Shown here piece after piece: positions 1 to 7,649 of a stretch of DNA of 64,000 nucleotides (the stretch's first letter is position 1; every line of letters starts with the position of its first letter). The stretch lies in the NCBI RefSeq assembly GCF_012932965.1, contig NZ_JABBXH010000006.1, positions 124,001-188,000 on the forward strand. Direction: 5' to 3'. This DNA is from Thalassotalea algicola. GTDB taxonomy: Bacteria > Pseudomonadota > Gammaproteobacteria > Enterobacterales > Alteromonadaceae. The position numbers and the translations under genes were made by a program. The notes under the pieces were generated by a model that saw only the letters and a program-made list of their open reading frames with translations, was not told the DNA's origin and ran no database searches.

Positions 1-82
1 TGAACAGGTTCACCAATTAAAACTCAGTACCAAATTACTGTGCAGTACACTATCGAATAACTAACCCCTATAAATTTTCATA
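1..82. other. Unresolved left flank
   Basis: No gene can be assigned with confidence. One plus-strand frame is open from the window edge to a TAA at 59-61 (about 19 codons) and could be the tail of an upstream gene. A neighbouring frame reads like a beta-strand tail (ending TVQYTIE) but begins with a stop codon at the first three bases, so it cannot continue leftward. Confidence 0.2.
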
Positions 83-111
83 TTGACAATTTATTATCTT
101 TAAAATAAACT
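83..111 (+). promoter_or_regulatory. Sigma-70-like promoter for the 150 gene
   Basis: A perfect -35 TTGACA (83-88) is followed after 17 bp by TAAACT (106-111), which matches 4 of 6 bases of the -10 consensus. It lies about 38 bp upstream of the ATG at 150, which has a GGAG ribosome binding site. Read by eye only. Confidence 0.55.
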
Positions 112-149
112 ACTCCGCAATCAAGTCACCAATTTAATGTGGAGTAGTC

Positions 150-767
150 ATGAAGTTGTTTGGTTCTTTACTTACTACGGGTTTAATTATCGGCTCTGTT
201 TGGAGTATCGCCCTATTGCAAATACCTGAAGCTAATTCAGCGCCAGCGCAATCAGCGCAGGAGAAAGTCACTAAGCCAGTAAAACAAACTATCGATTCAA
301 ATGTAAAAATTAGATCGTCTGAGTTTATCGTACAAAAACCAAAAGACAGCAGCACTGAAATCAGCTTGACTAATTTAAATATAACTGGCGTTGGCGAGCG
401 TATAGCTTTAAATAATATCGCCCAGCTTTGGCAAACATTTGACGATAAAACACTATTACATGCTAGGTTGATAAATCAACCAAACAAGGTCTATGTTTAT
501 TATCGTAACTTCGGTAAAAATTATCAGTCAGCTGACGTTTCTATCGGTTATTTAGCCAATATGGTTAAACCATCGTCTAAAGCTACCGCGCAGATAGCAG
601 GTAAATACCAACAATTGTTAGCAAAAAATACTTATACAACAGCTGAACTAGCTACCGCTTGGCAAAAAATCGATTACCGACAACGTGTTCATTCAGTGGT
701 AGAAGTTCACTACTTAGACAAAAACAGCCAACCAATATCTGCCGAAGTACTGGTTAAATATCTTTAG
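150..767 (+). CDS. Secreted or membrane-anchored hypothetical protein
   Basis: A 205-residue protein I do not recognise. An N-terminal hydrophobic segment (about residues 5-24) is followed by a low-complexity Ala/Gln/Lys/Thr linker, then a folded part from about residue 70. This suggests export with or without cleavage. The ATG has a GGAG ribosome binding site 5 bp upstream and a good promoter. The stop is 6 bp before the next gene, so the two are probably co-transcribed, and the protein may serve the membrane enzyme encoded downstream. That functional link is inference; no catalytic motif is visible. Confidence 0.7.
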   Translation: MKLFGSLLTTGLIIGSVWSIALLQIPEANSAPAQSAQEKVTKPVKQTIDSNVKIRSSEFIVQKPKDSSTEISLTNLNITGVGERIALNNIAQLWQTFDDKTLLHARLINQPNKVYVYYRNFGKNYQSADVSIGYLANMVKPSSKATAQIAGKYQQLLAKNTYTTAELATAWQKIDYRQRVHSVVEVHYLDKNSQPISAEVLVKYL

Positions 768-773
768 GAGCAC

Positions 774-1667
774 ATGATGGAATTCTTAACATCTACTTTC
801 AGTACTGATGATATTTGGTGGTTAGAAGCCTTTATCGATGATTGGTTTTTAGTGATCGCATTAGCGCTTTTTGTCGTTGAAATGATTCGCTATGCCGTTA
901 AGAAAAAGTTTACACGAAATTTGCTGGGCGATAGTGTCGCTAATTTTATTACGTTAGGGGCATTTATCTTGTTAGTGGCATTAGTCGCTGCGGCTTATGC
1001 TGGCGTGTTTTTCTATGTTTATGAAAACTTTCGGTTAGTTGACTTACCATTAACGCCATGGACTATTCTTTGTTGCATTGTATTGGCTGATCTTGCGTAT
1101 TACTGGGAGCACCGTTTTCTTCATAAAAACGGCTTTGCTTGGGCGACACACACCGTGCATCATAGCTCACCTCATTTCAATATTTCGGTAGCTTACCGCC
1201 ATGGTCCATTAGACTGGCTATTCCCTTTATTTTTTCATTTACCGTTAGCGGTGCTTGGCTTCAATCCATTTATCATTTTCCTATCTGAAGTGATAGTGCA
1301 GGTATATCAAACACTATTACATACTGAAACGGTGAAAAAGCTGCCTCGTCCCATTGAAGCGATTTTTAATACGCCTTCACACCATCGAGTGCACCATGCG
1401 ACCAACAAGCAATATTTAGATAGAAACTATGCGGGCATTTTTATCATTTGGGATCGCATGTTCGGCACCTTTGCAAAAGAAGAAGAAAAAGTTACTTATG
1501 GCATCTACCCACCGGTAAACAGCGTTAACCCAATTAAAATTTTCTTTAGCGGTTATGTGAAATTAGCCAAACAATTGTGGCATGCGCCGAATTGGAGTTA
1601 TCGCATGAAACTATTGGTTAAGCCGCCTATTTGGGCATGGCAACAAGAAAAAGCAAACAATCGATAG
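774..1667 (+). CDS. Sterol desaturase / fatty acid hydroxylase family membrane protein
   Basis: Integral-membrane di-iron oxygenase of the fatty acid hydroxylase superfamily. Visible histidine clusters are HRFLH (113-117), HTVHH (126-130) and HHRVHH (203-208), the spacing expected for the di-iron ligands. Hydrophobic stretches at about 24-40, 57-83, 96-110 and 148-180 would embed it in the inner membrane. The family hydroxylates or desaturates lipid chains, sterols or carotenoids; the substrate cannot be told here. AGGAG at 766-770 sits 3 bp from ATG 774 and 6 bp from ATG 777, so 777 may be the true start. It forms an operon with the secreted protein upstream and is followed by a 10-bp hairpin. 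Confidence 0.85.
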   Translation: MMEFLTSTFSTDDIWWLEAFIDDWFLVIALALFVVEMIRYAVKKKFTRNLLGDSVANFITLGAFILLVALVAAAYAGVFFYVYENFRLVDLPLTPWTILCCIVLADLAYYWEHRFLHKNGFAWATHTVHHSSPHFNISVAYRHGPLDWLFPLFFHLPLAVLGFNPFIIFLSEVIVQVYQTLLHTETVKKLPRPIEAIFNTPSHHRVHHATNKQYLDRNYAGIFIIWDRMFGTFAKEEEKVTYGIYPPVNSVNPIKIFFSGYVKLAKQLWHAPNWSYRMKLLVKPPIWAWQQEKANNR

Positions 1668-1681
1668 TATTTACCAATCAA

Positions 1682-1709
1682 AAGAGGAAAGGCTAAGGTC
1701 TTTCCTCTT
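1682..1709 (+). terminator. Hairpin after the hydroxylase gene
   Basis: Perfect 10-bp inverted repeat AAGAGGAAAG / CTTTCCTCTT with an 8-nt loop, 15 bp after the stop. There is only a weak T-rich tail, so it may be an imperfect terminator or an mRNA 3' end stabiliser. Confidence 0.6.
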
Positions 1710-1716
1710 CTATTAC

Positions 1717-1761
1717 GACTAAAGTCTACCCCTAAAAAACTACGATATAGACTTAGGTCTA
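1717..1761 (+). promoter_or_regulatory. Two dyad sites upstream of acetyl-CoA synthetase
   Basis: GACTAAAGTC (1717-1726) and TAGACTTAGGTCTA (1748-1761) share the pattern GACT-W-A-R-GTCTA with their dyad axes about 33 bp (three helical turns) apart. They lie 80-120 bp upstream of the synthetase start, suiting a dimeric activator such as a LuxR/NarL-type response regulator. In several gammaproteobacteria acs is controlled by a CrbS/CrbR-type two-component system; that this is the same regulator is inference. Confidence 0.45.
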
Positions 1762-1838
1762 ATTTAATAAATAGTCACTTATCTCTACCTTTAACTCATT
1801 AAAGTTAATTTGCTGTACCTAACAGCTGGAGAAATACA

Positions 1839-3737
1839 ATGACTGAATCTAAACAAGCTGACATTTTCTATCCGAGCGAAGAAGTCATTAACCAAGCGAA
1901 CGTTCCAGAATATGAAGCGCTTTACCAGCATTCTGTCGAAAATCGTGAAGAGTTTTGGGCAGAGCAAGCCGACACTTTAGGCTGGTATAAAAAATGGGAT
2001 TCGGTGCTAGATGAATCGAACGCTCCATTTTATAAATGGTTCGATGGTGGCGAAATCAATATTGTTCACAACGCTATTGATCGTCACTTAGAAAATGCTA
2101 ATCGCAACAAAATGGCGATTATCTGGGAAGGTGAAAACGGCCAAGTTCGTAACTTTTCATACAACGGCTTGAACAGAGAAGTCTGCCAATTCGCTAACGT
2201 ACTAAAAAGTATGGGGGTTGAGAAAGGCGATATCGTTACGATTTACATGCCACAAATCCCTGAACTCGTATTTGCGATGCTTGCTTGTGCAAAAATTGGT
2301 GCCATTCACTCAGTGGTTTATGGTGGCTTTAGTACAGAAGCATTGGCTTCTCGTATCGATGACGCACAATCTCGTGTATTAATTACTGCAGATGGTGGCT
2401 GGCGCCGCGGTAAGCAAATTGATCTAAAATCAATTGCAAACGACGCCATGATGCGCTCGCCAAGTATCGAAGTATGTATTTGTGTTAAAAACAACGAGCT
2501 TGACGTTGAAATGGAGCCAGCACGTGACTTTTGGCTACATGATTTGAAAGCATTGCCAATTGCGAGTAGCAAGTGTGACACTGAACAAACTGATGCAGAA
2601 GATCCACTATTCATTCTTTATACGTCAGGAACAACAGGTAAGCCTAAAGGAATGGTACACACGCATGGTGGTTACTCTGTTTATACCTCAACAACCCATC
2701 GTATGGCGTTTGATATTAAGCCACAAGACAGATGGTGGTGTGCCGCTGACCCAGGTTGGATTACCGGCCACAGCTATATTGTTTATGGCCCACTAATTAA
2801 TGGCGCTACCATCATGCTTTATGAAGGTGCTCCAAACTACCCTTACCCTAACCGTTGGTGGCAAATTATTGAGAATTACGGAATTAACATTTTGTACACC
2901 TCGCCTACCGCTATTCGTGGCTTAATGCGCTTCGGTGATCGTTGGCCGCAAAAACATGATTTATCAAGCTTACGCTTACTCGGTAGTGTGGGTGAACCAA
3001 TTAATCCTGAAGCATGGCGTTGGTATCACCATGTCATTGGCCAAGACAAGTGTCCAATTATCGATACTTGGTGGCAAACAGAAACCGGTGGTTTCATGAT
3101 TTGTCCACTGCCAGTAACACCGTTAAAACCGGGCTCTGCTACTAAACCATTCTTCGGCAATGTTATGACCATAGTTGATGACGACGGTAATGAAGTACCT
3201 GCCAATGAAGAAGGCAAATTAATTGTTAACAATCCTTGGCCTGGTATGGCGCGTACCGTATTTAAAGACCCTGAGCGCTACAAAGAGTTGTATTGGTCGC
3301 AAGACGATAACGGCAACTGGCGTTACCTAGCTGGCGACAGCGCAAAGAAAGATGAAGATGGCTACATCTGGGTAATTGGTCGCATGGATGAAGTACTTAA
3401 AGTAAGTGGTTACCGCTTAGGTACCGCTGAAATCGAAAGTGCTTTAGTAAGTCACCCACAAGTCAGTGAAGCTGCGGCTGTTGGCCTACCACATGAACTT
3501 AAAGGTAATGCAATTCACACTTACGTGATTTTGAAACAAGGTGTAGCGCCAAGCAAAGAATTGTCTATGGAACTTCGCGCTCATGTTGGTAATGAAATGG
3601 GCAAAATTGCGACACCGGAAGCCGTTGAATTTGTCGATGCGTTGCCGAAAACACGCTCAGGAAAAATTATGCGCCGTGTATTAAAAGCACGTGCATTAGG
3701 TCAAGACGAAGGTGACTTAAGTACCTTAGAAGAATAG
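1839..3737 (+). CDS. acs: Acetate--CoA ligase (acetyl-CoA synthetase)
   Basis: Cytoplasmic AMP-forming synthetase converting acetate, ATP and CoA to acetyl-CoA. The 632-residue length suits the Acs/PrpE branch of the adenylate-forming family. Seen: the P-loop YTSGTTGKPKG (261-271), the WWQTETGG motif (411-418), and the C-terminal GKIMRR with the catalytic, acetylatable Lys at about 609. The Trp in WWQTETG is the residue that keeps the acyl pocket small in acetate-specific enzymes, which argues against propionate as main substrate. CTGGAG lies upstream of the ATG. Two dyad sites precede it and a hairpin follows, so it is probably a single-gene unit for acetate scavenging. Acetate rather than another short acid is an inference from that pocket residue. 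Confidence 0.88.
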   Translation: MTESKQADIFYPSEEVINQANVPEYEALYQHSVENREEFWAEQADTLGWYKKWDSVLDESNAPFYKWFDGGEINIVHNAIDRHLENANRNKMAIIWEGENGQVRNFSYNGLNREVCQFANVLKSMGVEKGDIVTIYMPQIPELVFAMLACAKIGAIHSVVYGGFSTEALASRIDDAQSRVLITADGGWRRGKQIDLKSIANDAMMRSPSIEVCICVKNNELDVEMEPARDFWLHDLKALPIASSKCDTEQTDAEDPLFILYTSGTTGKPKGMVHTHGGYSVYTSTTHRMAFDIKPQDRWWCAADPGWITGHSYIVYGPLINGATIMLYEGAPNYPYPNRWWQIIENYGINILYTSPTAIRGLMRFGDRWPQKHDLSSLRLLGSVGEPINPEAWRWYHHVIGQDKCPIIDTWWQTETGGFMICPLPVTPLKPGSATKPFFGNVMTIVDDDGNEVPANEEGKLIVNNPWPGMARTVFKDPERYKELYWSQDDNGNWRYLAGDSAKKDEDGYIWVIGRMDEVLKVSGYRLGTAEIESALVSHPQVSEAAAVGLPHELKGNAIHTYVILKQGVAPSKELSMELRAHVGNEMGKIATPEAVEFVDALPKTRSGKIMRRVLKARALGQDEGDLSTLEE

Positions 3738-3749
3738 AAAACCAATACG

Positions 3750-3773
3750 GGGCATCTTTGATGCCCTACTTTT
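3750..3773 (+). terminator. Terminator after acs
   Basis: GGGCATC-TTT-GATGCCC followed by TACTTTT, 12 bp after the stop. Compact GC-rich stem with a short U-rich tail. Confidence 0.7.
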
Positions 3774-3870
3774 ACAATTACAATCATAAATACAATTATT
3801 ACAACAAGCGTATTAGCCAGAAGATGCAGTAAGAATAAAAGTCTCGGTGCTAATGAAACGGGAGAGAATG

Positions 3871-4932
3871 ATGAAAACATTTAAGAAAACTTTGTTAGCA
3901 ACGAGCATGTTGGCTTTTACAGGCCTAGCAAACGCTGCTTACGAAATTAAGTTATCCGAAGAAGATAAAATTACCTTTGGTGGTTTTATCAAGGTCGATT
4001 ATCGCCATGTTGATGGTAACGTGGGCTACCGCGATTTTTGGATCGGTGGTGGTAGCGTATTAGCTGAAGACAAATCACAGACTAAATTCTTTGCAAACGA
4101 GTCTCGCATCAATATGAAGTTTGTTCATGGCGAAGTAACTGGTTTTGTAGAAATGGATTTTTACGGCGGCGGCGGTAACGAGATAATTTCTAACTCTTCT
4201 CATCCACGTTTACGCCATGCGTTTATTAAGTACCAAGATTTCACCTTCGGTCAAACTTGGACAACGTTTATGAACACCAGTGCACTAGCCGAAACAGCCG
4301 ACTTTGCTGGCCCTATGGTAGGTGAAGCATTCGTTCGTAATACAATGGTTCGCTATAAAATGGGCGGCCTTGAAGTAGCATTAGAAAACCCTGAGTCTTG
4401 GGGTAATGACGGGATTGATGACTCGCCAGATGCTGACCCAGCAAGTGATGATATGCCAGATATCGTAGCGAAATACACCTTCAAAGGTGACTGGGGTAAC
4501 GTATCAGTCGCTGGTTTATTCCGCGAGCTAAACTTTAATGATGGCGACTCAGAAACAGCTGTAGGTGTTTCTGTTGCTGGTAAAATTAAAACCATTGGTA
4601 AAGATGATTTTCGATTCCAAGTACACGCCGGCAACACAGGTCGTTATGTGGGTGTAACCGCAGCGCCAGATGTCTATAACGGTGAAGCTGAAGAAAGTAC
4701 CTCATACATGGCTGCTTATCGTCATTACTGGACGGAAGATACACGTAGTTCAGTATTCTACGGCTATATTGAAACGGAAGAGTCAGATCGCGAACGTGTA
4801 CAATACGGTGTAAATATCTTTAAAAACTATACACCTAAGTTGTCGTTCGGTTTTGAAGTCGGCCAATTTGAAATGAAAGATGCTGATGCAGACTCTGTAT
4901 ACGCACAAGTTTCTGCAAAGTACGTTTTATAA
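3871..4932 (+). CDS. DcaP-like outer-membrane porin
   Basis: Exported beta-barrel protein. Starting at the second of two adjacent ATGs gives a typical signal peptide with Ala-rich cleavage (about residues 1-23, ...ANA) and puts GGAG (3861-3864) 6 bp upstream, so I prefer 3871 over the upstream GTG at 3847. The mature part opens with a KITFGGFIKVDYR-type strand followed by alternating aromatic/polar strands and a terminal VSAKYVL strand, as in DcaP/trimeric porins that admit dicarboxylates and other small acids. The position right after acs suggests a role in uptake of small acids; that is inference. Confidence 0.78.
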   Translation: MKTFKKTLLATSMLAFTGLANAAYEIKLSEEDKITFGGFIKVDYRHVDGNVGYRDFWIGGGSVLAEDKSQTKFFANESRINMKFVHGEVTGFVEMDFYGGGGNEIISNSSHPRLRHAFIKYQDFTFGQTWTTFMNTSALAETADFAGPMVGEAFVRNTMVRYKMGGLEVALENPESWGNDGIDDSPDADPASDDMPDIVAKYTFKGDWGNVSVAGLFRELNFNDGDSETAVGVSVAGKIKTIGKDDFRFQVHAGNTGRYVGVTAAPDVYNGEAEESTSYMAAYRHYWTEDTRSSVFYGYIETEESDRERVQYGVNIFKNYTPKLSFGFEVGQFEMKDADADSVYAQVSAKYVL

Positions 4933-4980
4933 AAAACACGTAAAGCTTACTTAACCTAGAAACTTACAACCTCATTGGGC

Positions 4981-5008
4981 TCATTTTAACGCTTCGGCGT
5001 TTAAATGA
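4981..5008 (+). other. UUCG-tetraloop hairpin in the porin 3' UTR
   Basis: A 12-bp stem with one mismatch (4981-4992 with 4997-5008) closed by a TTCG loop lies about 50 bp after the porin stop. It has no U-tract, so it is not a terminator. A second small hairpin (GCCTC/GAGGC, about 5032-5047) and a true terminator follow, making a structured 3' UTR of about 140 nt. Confidence 0.6.
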
Positions 5009-5053
5009 ACCAATACCCTGTCATAAGTTAGCCTCCCACTCGAGGCACTTTTT

Positions 5054-5083
5054 GGGGAAGCGCAAGCTTCCCCTTTTTTATTT
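5054..5083 (+). terminator. Rho-independent terminator of the porin transcript
   Basis: GGGGAAGC-GCAA-GCTTCCCC directly followed by TTTTTTATTT. Very strong intrinsic terminator. The stretch 4933-5260 contains no gene: it holds this terminator, two upstream hairpins and the terminal attC-like site. Confidence 0.92.
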
Positions 5084-5130
5084 CTGTATTGGTAAAAATT
5101 TAAGGCTGCTTAGTGCCATAAGCATACGGT

Positions 5131-5247
5131 GGTAACGCCTCAATAAGAGGTTGTTAATTGCTTGCTAAAATAGCGACGCAGGAGCAACAGCCGTGCGTTG
5201 TCCTGCTTGATTGACTTGCAATATGCGCATTACATATTGCGTTGATT
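5131..5247 (-). repeat. attC-like site 1 (terminal, degenerate)
   Basis: In cassette orientation the right end reads CCTCTTATTGAGGCGTTA, closely resembling the ends of Vibrio-type attC sites, and the inner arms pair (GCAGGAGCAAC with GCGTTGTCCTGC). The outer left end (5241-5247) is divergent from the RYYYAAC consensus, as expected for an old terminal site. It follows the methyltransferase gene by 13 bp. Confidence 0.6.
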
Positions 5248-5260
5248 ATACTGTAACTAA

Positions 5261-6103
5261 CTATGATGAAACTTTAATAAATTTTAGAGTCATACGATCT
5301 GATTCACCGATTTCTGTGTAAACATCTTTGTCTTTTTCTTTCAGTGCAAGGCTTGGAGGTAATGTCCAAACGCCTTTCTCATAGTTTTTTGTGTCTTTAA
5401 GATTTGAGTTCATTTCTGAGCTAGCCACTAATTTAAACCCAAATGATTCAATTACACTGATAAGATCTGATTGTTTCCAACGTCCACGTTTCGAAGAAGC
5501 TTCACGATCGCTATTAGAACTTTCATCTTCTCTGTGTTGCACGATGGCCAAAACACCATTGTTTTTTAATATTTGCCAAGATTGCTTGAGTCCATTTTCC
5601 AACCTTCCTTGATTTTGCCAGTTATGCATCGTACGTGTAATAAATACAAAATCTAATGACGCCGCCTCTACAGGCAACCCTTCAACGGCTGGCAACCAAG
5701 TGCCAATCGCGTTATTTCCGTATAGTTCTTGTTCGTTTTTAATTTTCTCAGGATATGCGGAAAGTTTTTTTGCCCACTCAGGCCATTTACCATAATAAGC
5801 TGGATTGTGTTGTAAACCCACATACCTTCCTTTCTCTTTCAATAAGGGTGCAAGTATATGCGTGTACCACCCACCACCAGGTGCGACTTCACCTACAGAA
5901 GATGCTTCATTGATTTCAAAGAAACGTAACACTTGTTCAGGGTTACGATATTTGTCTCGTTTGATTTCTTCTGCTGTACGGAAGGAGTTATTGTGAACAG
6001 CATGCCAAACAGCATCTTTATCAACTGATTCTGCAAAAACACTTTTTGCATTTGTGATGACAAATAAAAGTGCTAAACCTGCGACAAAATTATATTTACC
6101 CAT
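5261..6103 (-). CDS. Exported class I SAM-dependent methyltransferase (cassette 1)
   Basis: A 280-residue protein with a signal peptide (about 1-24, ...SVFA) followed by a class I methyltransferase fold: the SAM-binding motif VGEVAPGGGWYT at about 72-83, an acidic/aromatic motif II region, and VLAIVQHRED in the motif III area. Enzymes of this group are predicted periplasmic although SAM is cytoplasmic, so its real location and substrate are unknown. The start has AGGGAAA upstream. It is the last cassette of the array and by far the longest; the others encode proteins of about 80-160 residues. No frameshift or missing core motif is visible. Confidence 0.8.
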   Translation of the reverse strand: MGKYNFVAGLALLFVITNAKSVFAESVDKDAVWHAVHNNSFRTAEEIKRDKYRNPEQVLRFFEINEASSVGEVAPGGGWYTHILAPLLKEKGRYVGLQHNPAYYGKWPEWAKKLSAYPEKIKNEQELYGNNAIGTWLPAVEGLPVEAASLDFVFITRTMHNWQNQGRLENGLKQSWQILKNNGVLAIVQHREDESSNSDREASSKRGRWKQSDLISVIESFGFKLVASSEMNSNLKDTKNYEKGVWTLPPSLALKEKDKDVYTEIGESDRMTLKFIKVSS

Positions 6104-6151
6104 TTTCTATTTCCCTATATTAGCTTGAATGTTAGTTAAATTTACCCGCGC

Positions 6152-6256
6152 AAATAACGCCCTGTTAAGGGGCTGATTAATGTTTGGCTAAAATGTGAAG
6201 CGAAGCGGAATCGAGCAAGCTATTAGCAGTCCCGTTACTGAAATGGCTTGTTATGT
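6152..6256 (-). repeat. attC-like site 2
   Basis: A 105-bp imperfect palindrome bounded by the core-like heptamers GTTATTT (right end, minus strand) and ACATAAC (left end). Its internal part (about 6171-6256) is nearly identical to the site at 7124-7228, including the block GAAGCGAAGCGGAA and the TTAGCAGTCCCGTT segment. It separates cassettes 1 and 2. Confidence 0.78.
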
Positions 6257-6261
6257 TTACA

Positions 6262-6510
6262 TTACTCCCATGGAACCCATGACTTTGGTGCATAGCCTGT
6301 AACTGCAACTTTTAAGAATAATAGAAAACAGTATGGGGCTGCTAACATACCAATTATCATTCGAAAATCTAAGTTGCTAAAGCCAAATTCTCCAGTTTCA
6401 AATAATGCATTCACTAGACTACTAAATGCAAAAATTCCGCAGATAATAAATACGATTGCTAAAATTCGAACGAATGAATTAACTTTTTCGCCATTCCATG
6501 GAGCTTCCAT
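6262..6510 (-). CDS. Small membrane protein (cassette 2)
   Basis: An 82-residue protein with two hydrophobic segments (about residues 12-33 and 50-68) and no recognised domain. The start at 6510 has AGGAAGG 5 bp upstream; the in-frame ATG 39 bp further upstream would place the N-terminus inside the attC site and is rejected. It ends 6 bp before the next attC-like site, as cassette genes do. The predicted location is the inner membrane; the function is unknown. Confidence 0.7.
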   Translation of the reverse strand: MEAPWNGEKVNSFVRILAIVFIICGIFAFSSLVNALFETGEFGFSNLDFRMIIGMLAAPYCFLLFLKVAVTGYAPKSWVPWE

Positions 6511-6525
6511 ATACCCTTCCTGTAA

Positions 6526-6623
6526 ACATAACGCCCTAATAATGGGCAAAACGTTGTTGGCTAAAATGTTGAGGAACGAAAACCGCCAACTGGTTTTTGT
6601 CCTTATTAATTAGCTTGTTATAT
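6526..6623 (-). repeat. attC-like site 3
   Basis: A 98-bp imperfect palindrome, more divergent in its loop than sites 2 and 4 but with the same ends (GTTATGT right, ATATAAC left) and the shared GGCTAAAATGTTGAGGAACG block. The stop codon of the cassette 3 gene lies inside its left end, leaving no spacer. Confidence 0.75.
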
Positions 6624-7103
6624 TTTGTTAAAGCCAGCATCTGGACATTTTGCTTTGGCAGAAAAACCACCGTTAAACCCAAGCTCAGCTTTTTTCCAAG
6701 GTGAAAAATACACCTTGTCTTTATATAACCTTAATTCTAAAACTAAAGTAGTTTGACTAGCATTAATTTTTAAGAAAAACTGCTTTGTATCTTTATTTTT
6801 AACACTAGGCATATGCTCCCAAAATGTATCTCCCTGGCTAAGGCAATCTATTTGAACATTAGAAAGAGTGCCACTACTTAAAGGAGCTACTTCATAACTA
6901 TCAAATAACTCTCCAAATTTTTCATACGATAATTCTAAATCGGAGTTTAAAAAATTTGATTTGAATGTTTCTAAATCGTTTTGTGTTGTAAAGCTTTGAT
7001 TAGCTACTTTGATTACCCAATAGATAATAATAATGGCAATTAACCACAAAGGGATTCTAGTTTTCTTTTTCTGAGCTAATTCGTACTCTTTTGGTGGTAA
7101 CAA
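6618..7103 (-). CDS. Single-TM hypothetical protein (cassette 3)
   Basis: About 161 residues, unrecognised. A basic start (EYELAQKKKTRIP) is followed by one transmembrane helix (LWLIAIIIIYWVIKVA), then a soluble domain that is probably periplasmic. I place the start at TTG 7103 because AGGG lies 8 bp upstream; the longer frame to 7190 has its extra N-terminus entirely within the attC site. The TAA stop overlaps the next attC. The function is unknown; no homologue comes to mind. Confidence 0.65.
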   Translation of the reverse strand: MLPPKEYELAQKKKTRIPLWLIAIIIIYWVIKVANQSFTTQNDLETFKSNFLNSDLELSYEKFGELFDSYEVAPLSSGTLSNVQIDCLSQGDTFWEHMPSVKNKDTKQFFLKINASQTTLVLELRLYKDKVYFSPWKKAELGFNGGFSAKAKCPDAGFNKI

Positions 7104-7123
7104 ACACTGAACCCTATTTAAAA

Positions 7124-7228
7124 ATATAACGCCCCATTCAGGGGCTGATAATAGCTTGCTAAAATAGTGAAGCGAAGCGGAACCGAGCAAGCTGTTAGCA
7201 GTCCCGTTGCTGTAATGGCTTGTTATAT
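7124..7228 (-). repeat. attC-like site 4
   Basis: A 105-bp site with right end GTTATAT and left end ATATAAC, nearly identical internally to site 2. The outer arms CCCCTGAATGGGGCGTTA-like and AACAAGCC-like pair imperfectly, giving a long hairpin with extrahelical bases. Confidence 0.78.
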
Positions 7229-7238
7229 ACCGTTGTCT

Positions 7239-7529
7239 CTAATCACAACCGCCACCACTTCCACCACCGTCGCAACCGCCACTATTACTTGGCGGAATAT
7301 CTACCGCTGTGCCACCACCAGAGTTACTACCTTTAGAGGCTAAACCAAGAAAACCTATGCGATGATGTGAATAAATTGCGCCAATGAATGGAAGTAACCA
7401 AGTTAGTAGAAGCAACCCTAGTTTTTCATTACCAAATCTAAAAGGACAACTAATGATAGATATGGAAACAATAAAGGAAACTAAGCAATGAGTTGCTAGA
7501 AACCAAATTAATGTGGTCGAAAACTCCAT
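7239..7529 (-). CDS. Small membrane protein with Gly/Cys-rich tail (cassette 4)
   Basis: 96 residues: two hydrophobic helices (about 5-27 and 36-52) with HH in the short segment after the second, then a C-terminal tail rich in Gly and Ser that ends GGCDGGGSGGGCD. The tail contains two Cys-Asp pairs, which could bind metal or form disulfides. TAGGAG sits 6 bp before the ATG, immediately after the attC-like site, so the cassette carries its own translation signal. No known family recognised. Confidence 0.7.
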   Translation of the reverse strand: MEFSTTLIWFLATHCLVSFIVSISIISCPFRFGNEKLGLLLLTWLLPFIGAIYSHHRIGFLGLASKGSNSGGGTAVDIPPSNSGGCDGGGSGGGCD

Positions 7530-7543
7530 GTCGACTCCTAGGT

Positions 7544-7644
7544 ATATAACGCCCTGTTAAGGGGCGGAAAATGCATGGCTATAATCGTGAGGAACGAACG
7601 CCAGCCACGCATTAGACGTCCATGCCTTAAACAGCTTGTTAGGT
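7544..7644 (-). repeat. attC-like site 5
   Basis: A 101-bp site. The left end ACCTAAC matches the RYYYAAC consensus and the right end is GGGCGTTATAT. Outer arms (about 7550-7566 with 7624-7640) and inner arms (AATGCATGGCT with AGCCACGCATT) pair with few mismatches. The clearest attC of the array. Confidence 0.82.
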
Positions 7645-7649
7645 ATATT

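Noticed and set aside
1-61. TonB-like C-terminus of an upstream gene (reading TVQYTIE)
   Set aside because: The frame has a TGA at the first three bases and therefore cannot be the continuation of a leftward gene.
7104-7190. N-terminal extension of cassette 3 protein
   Set aside because: Most of this stretch lies within the attC-like site, has no ribosome binding site, and a TTG with AGGG at 8 bp exists at 7103.
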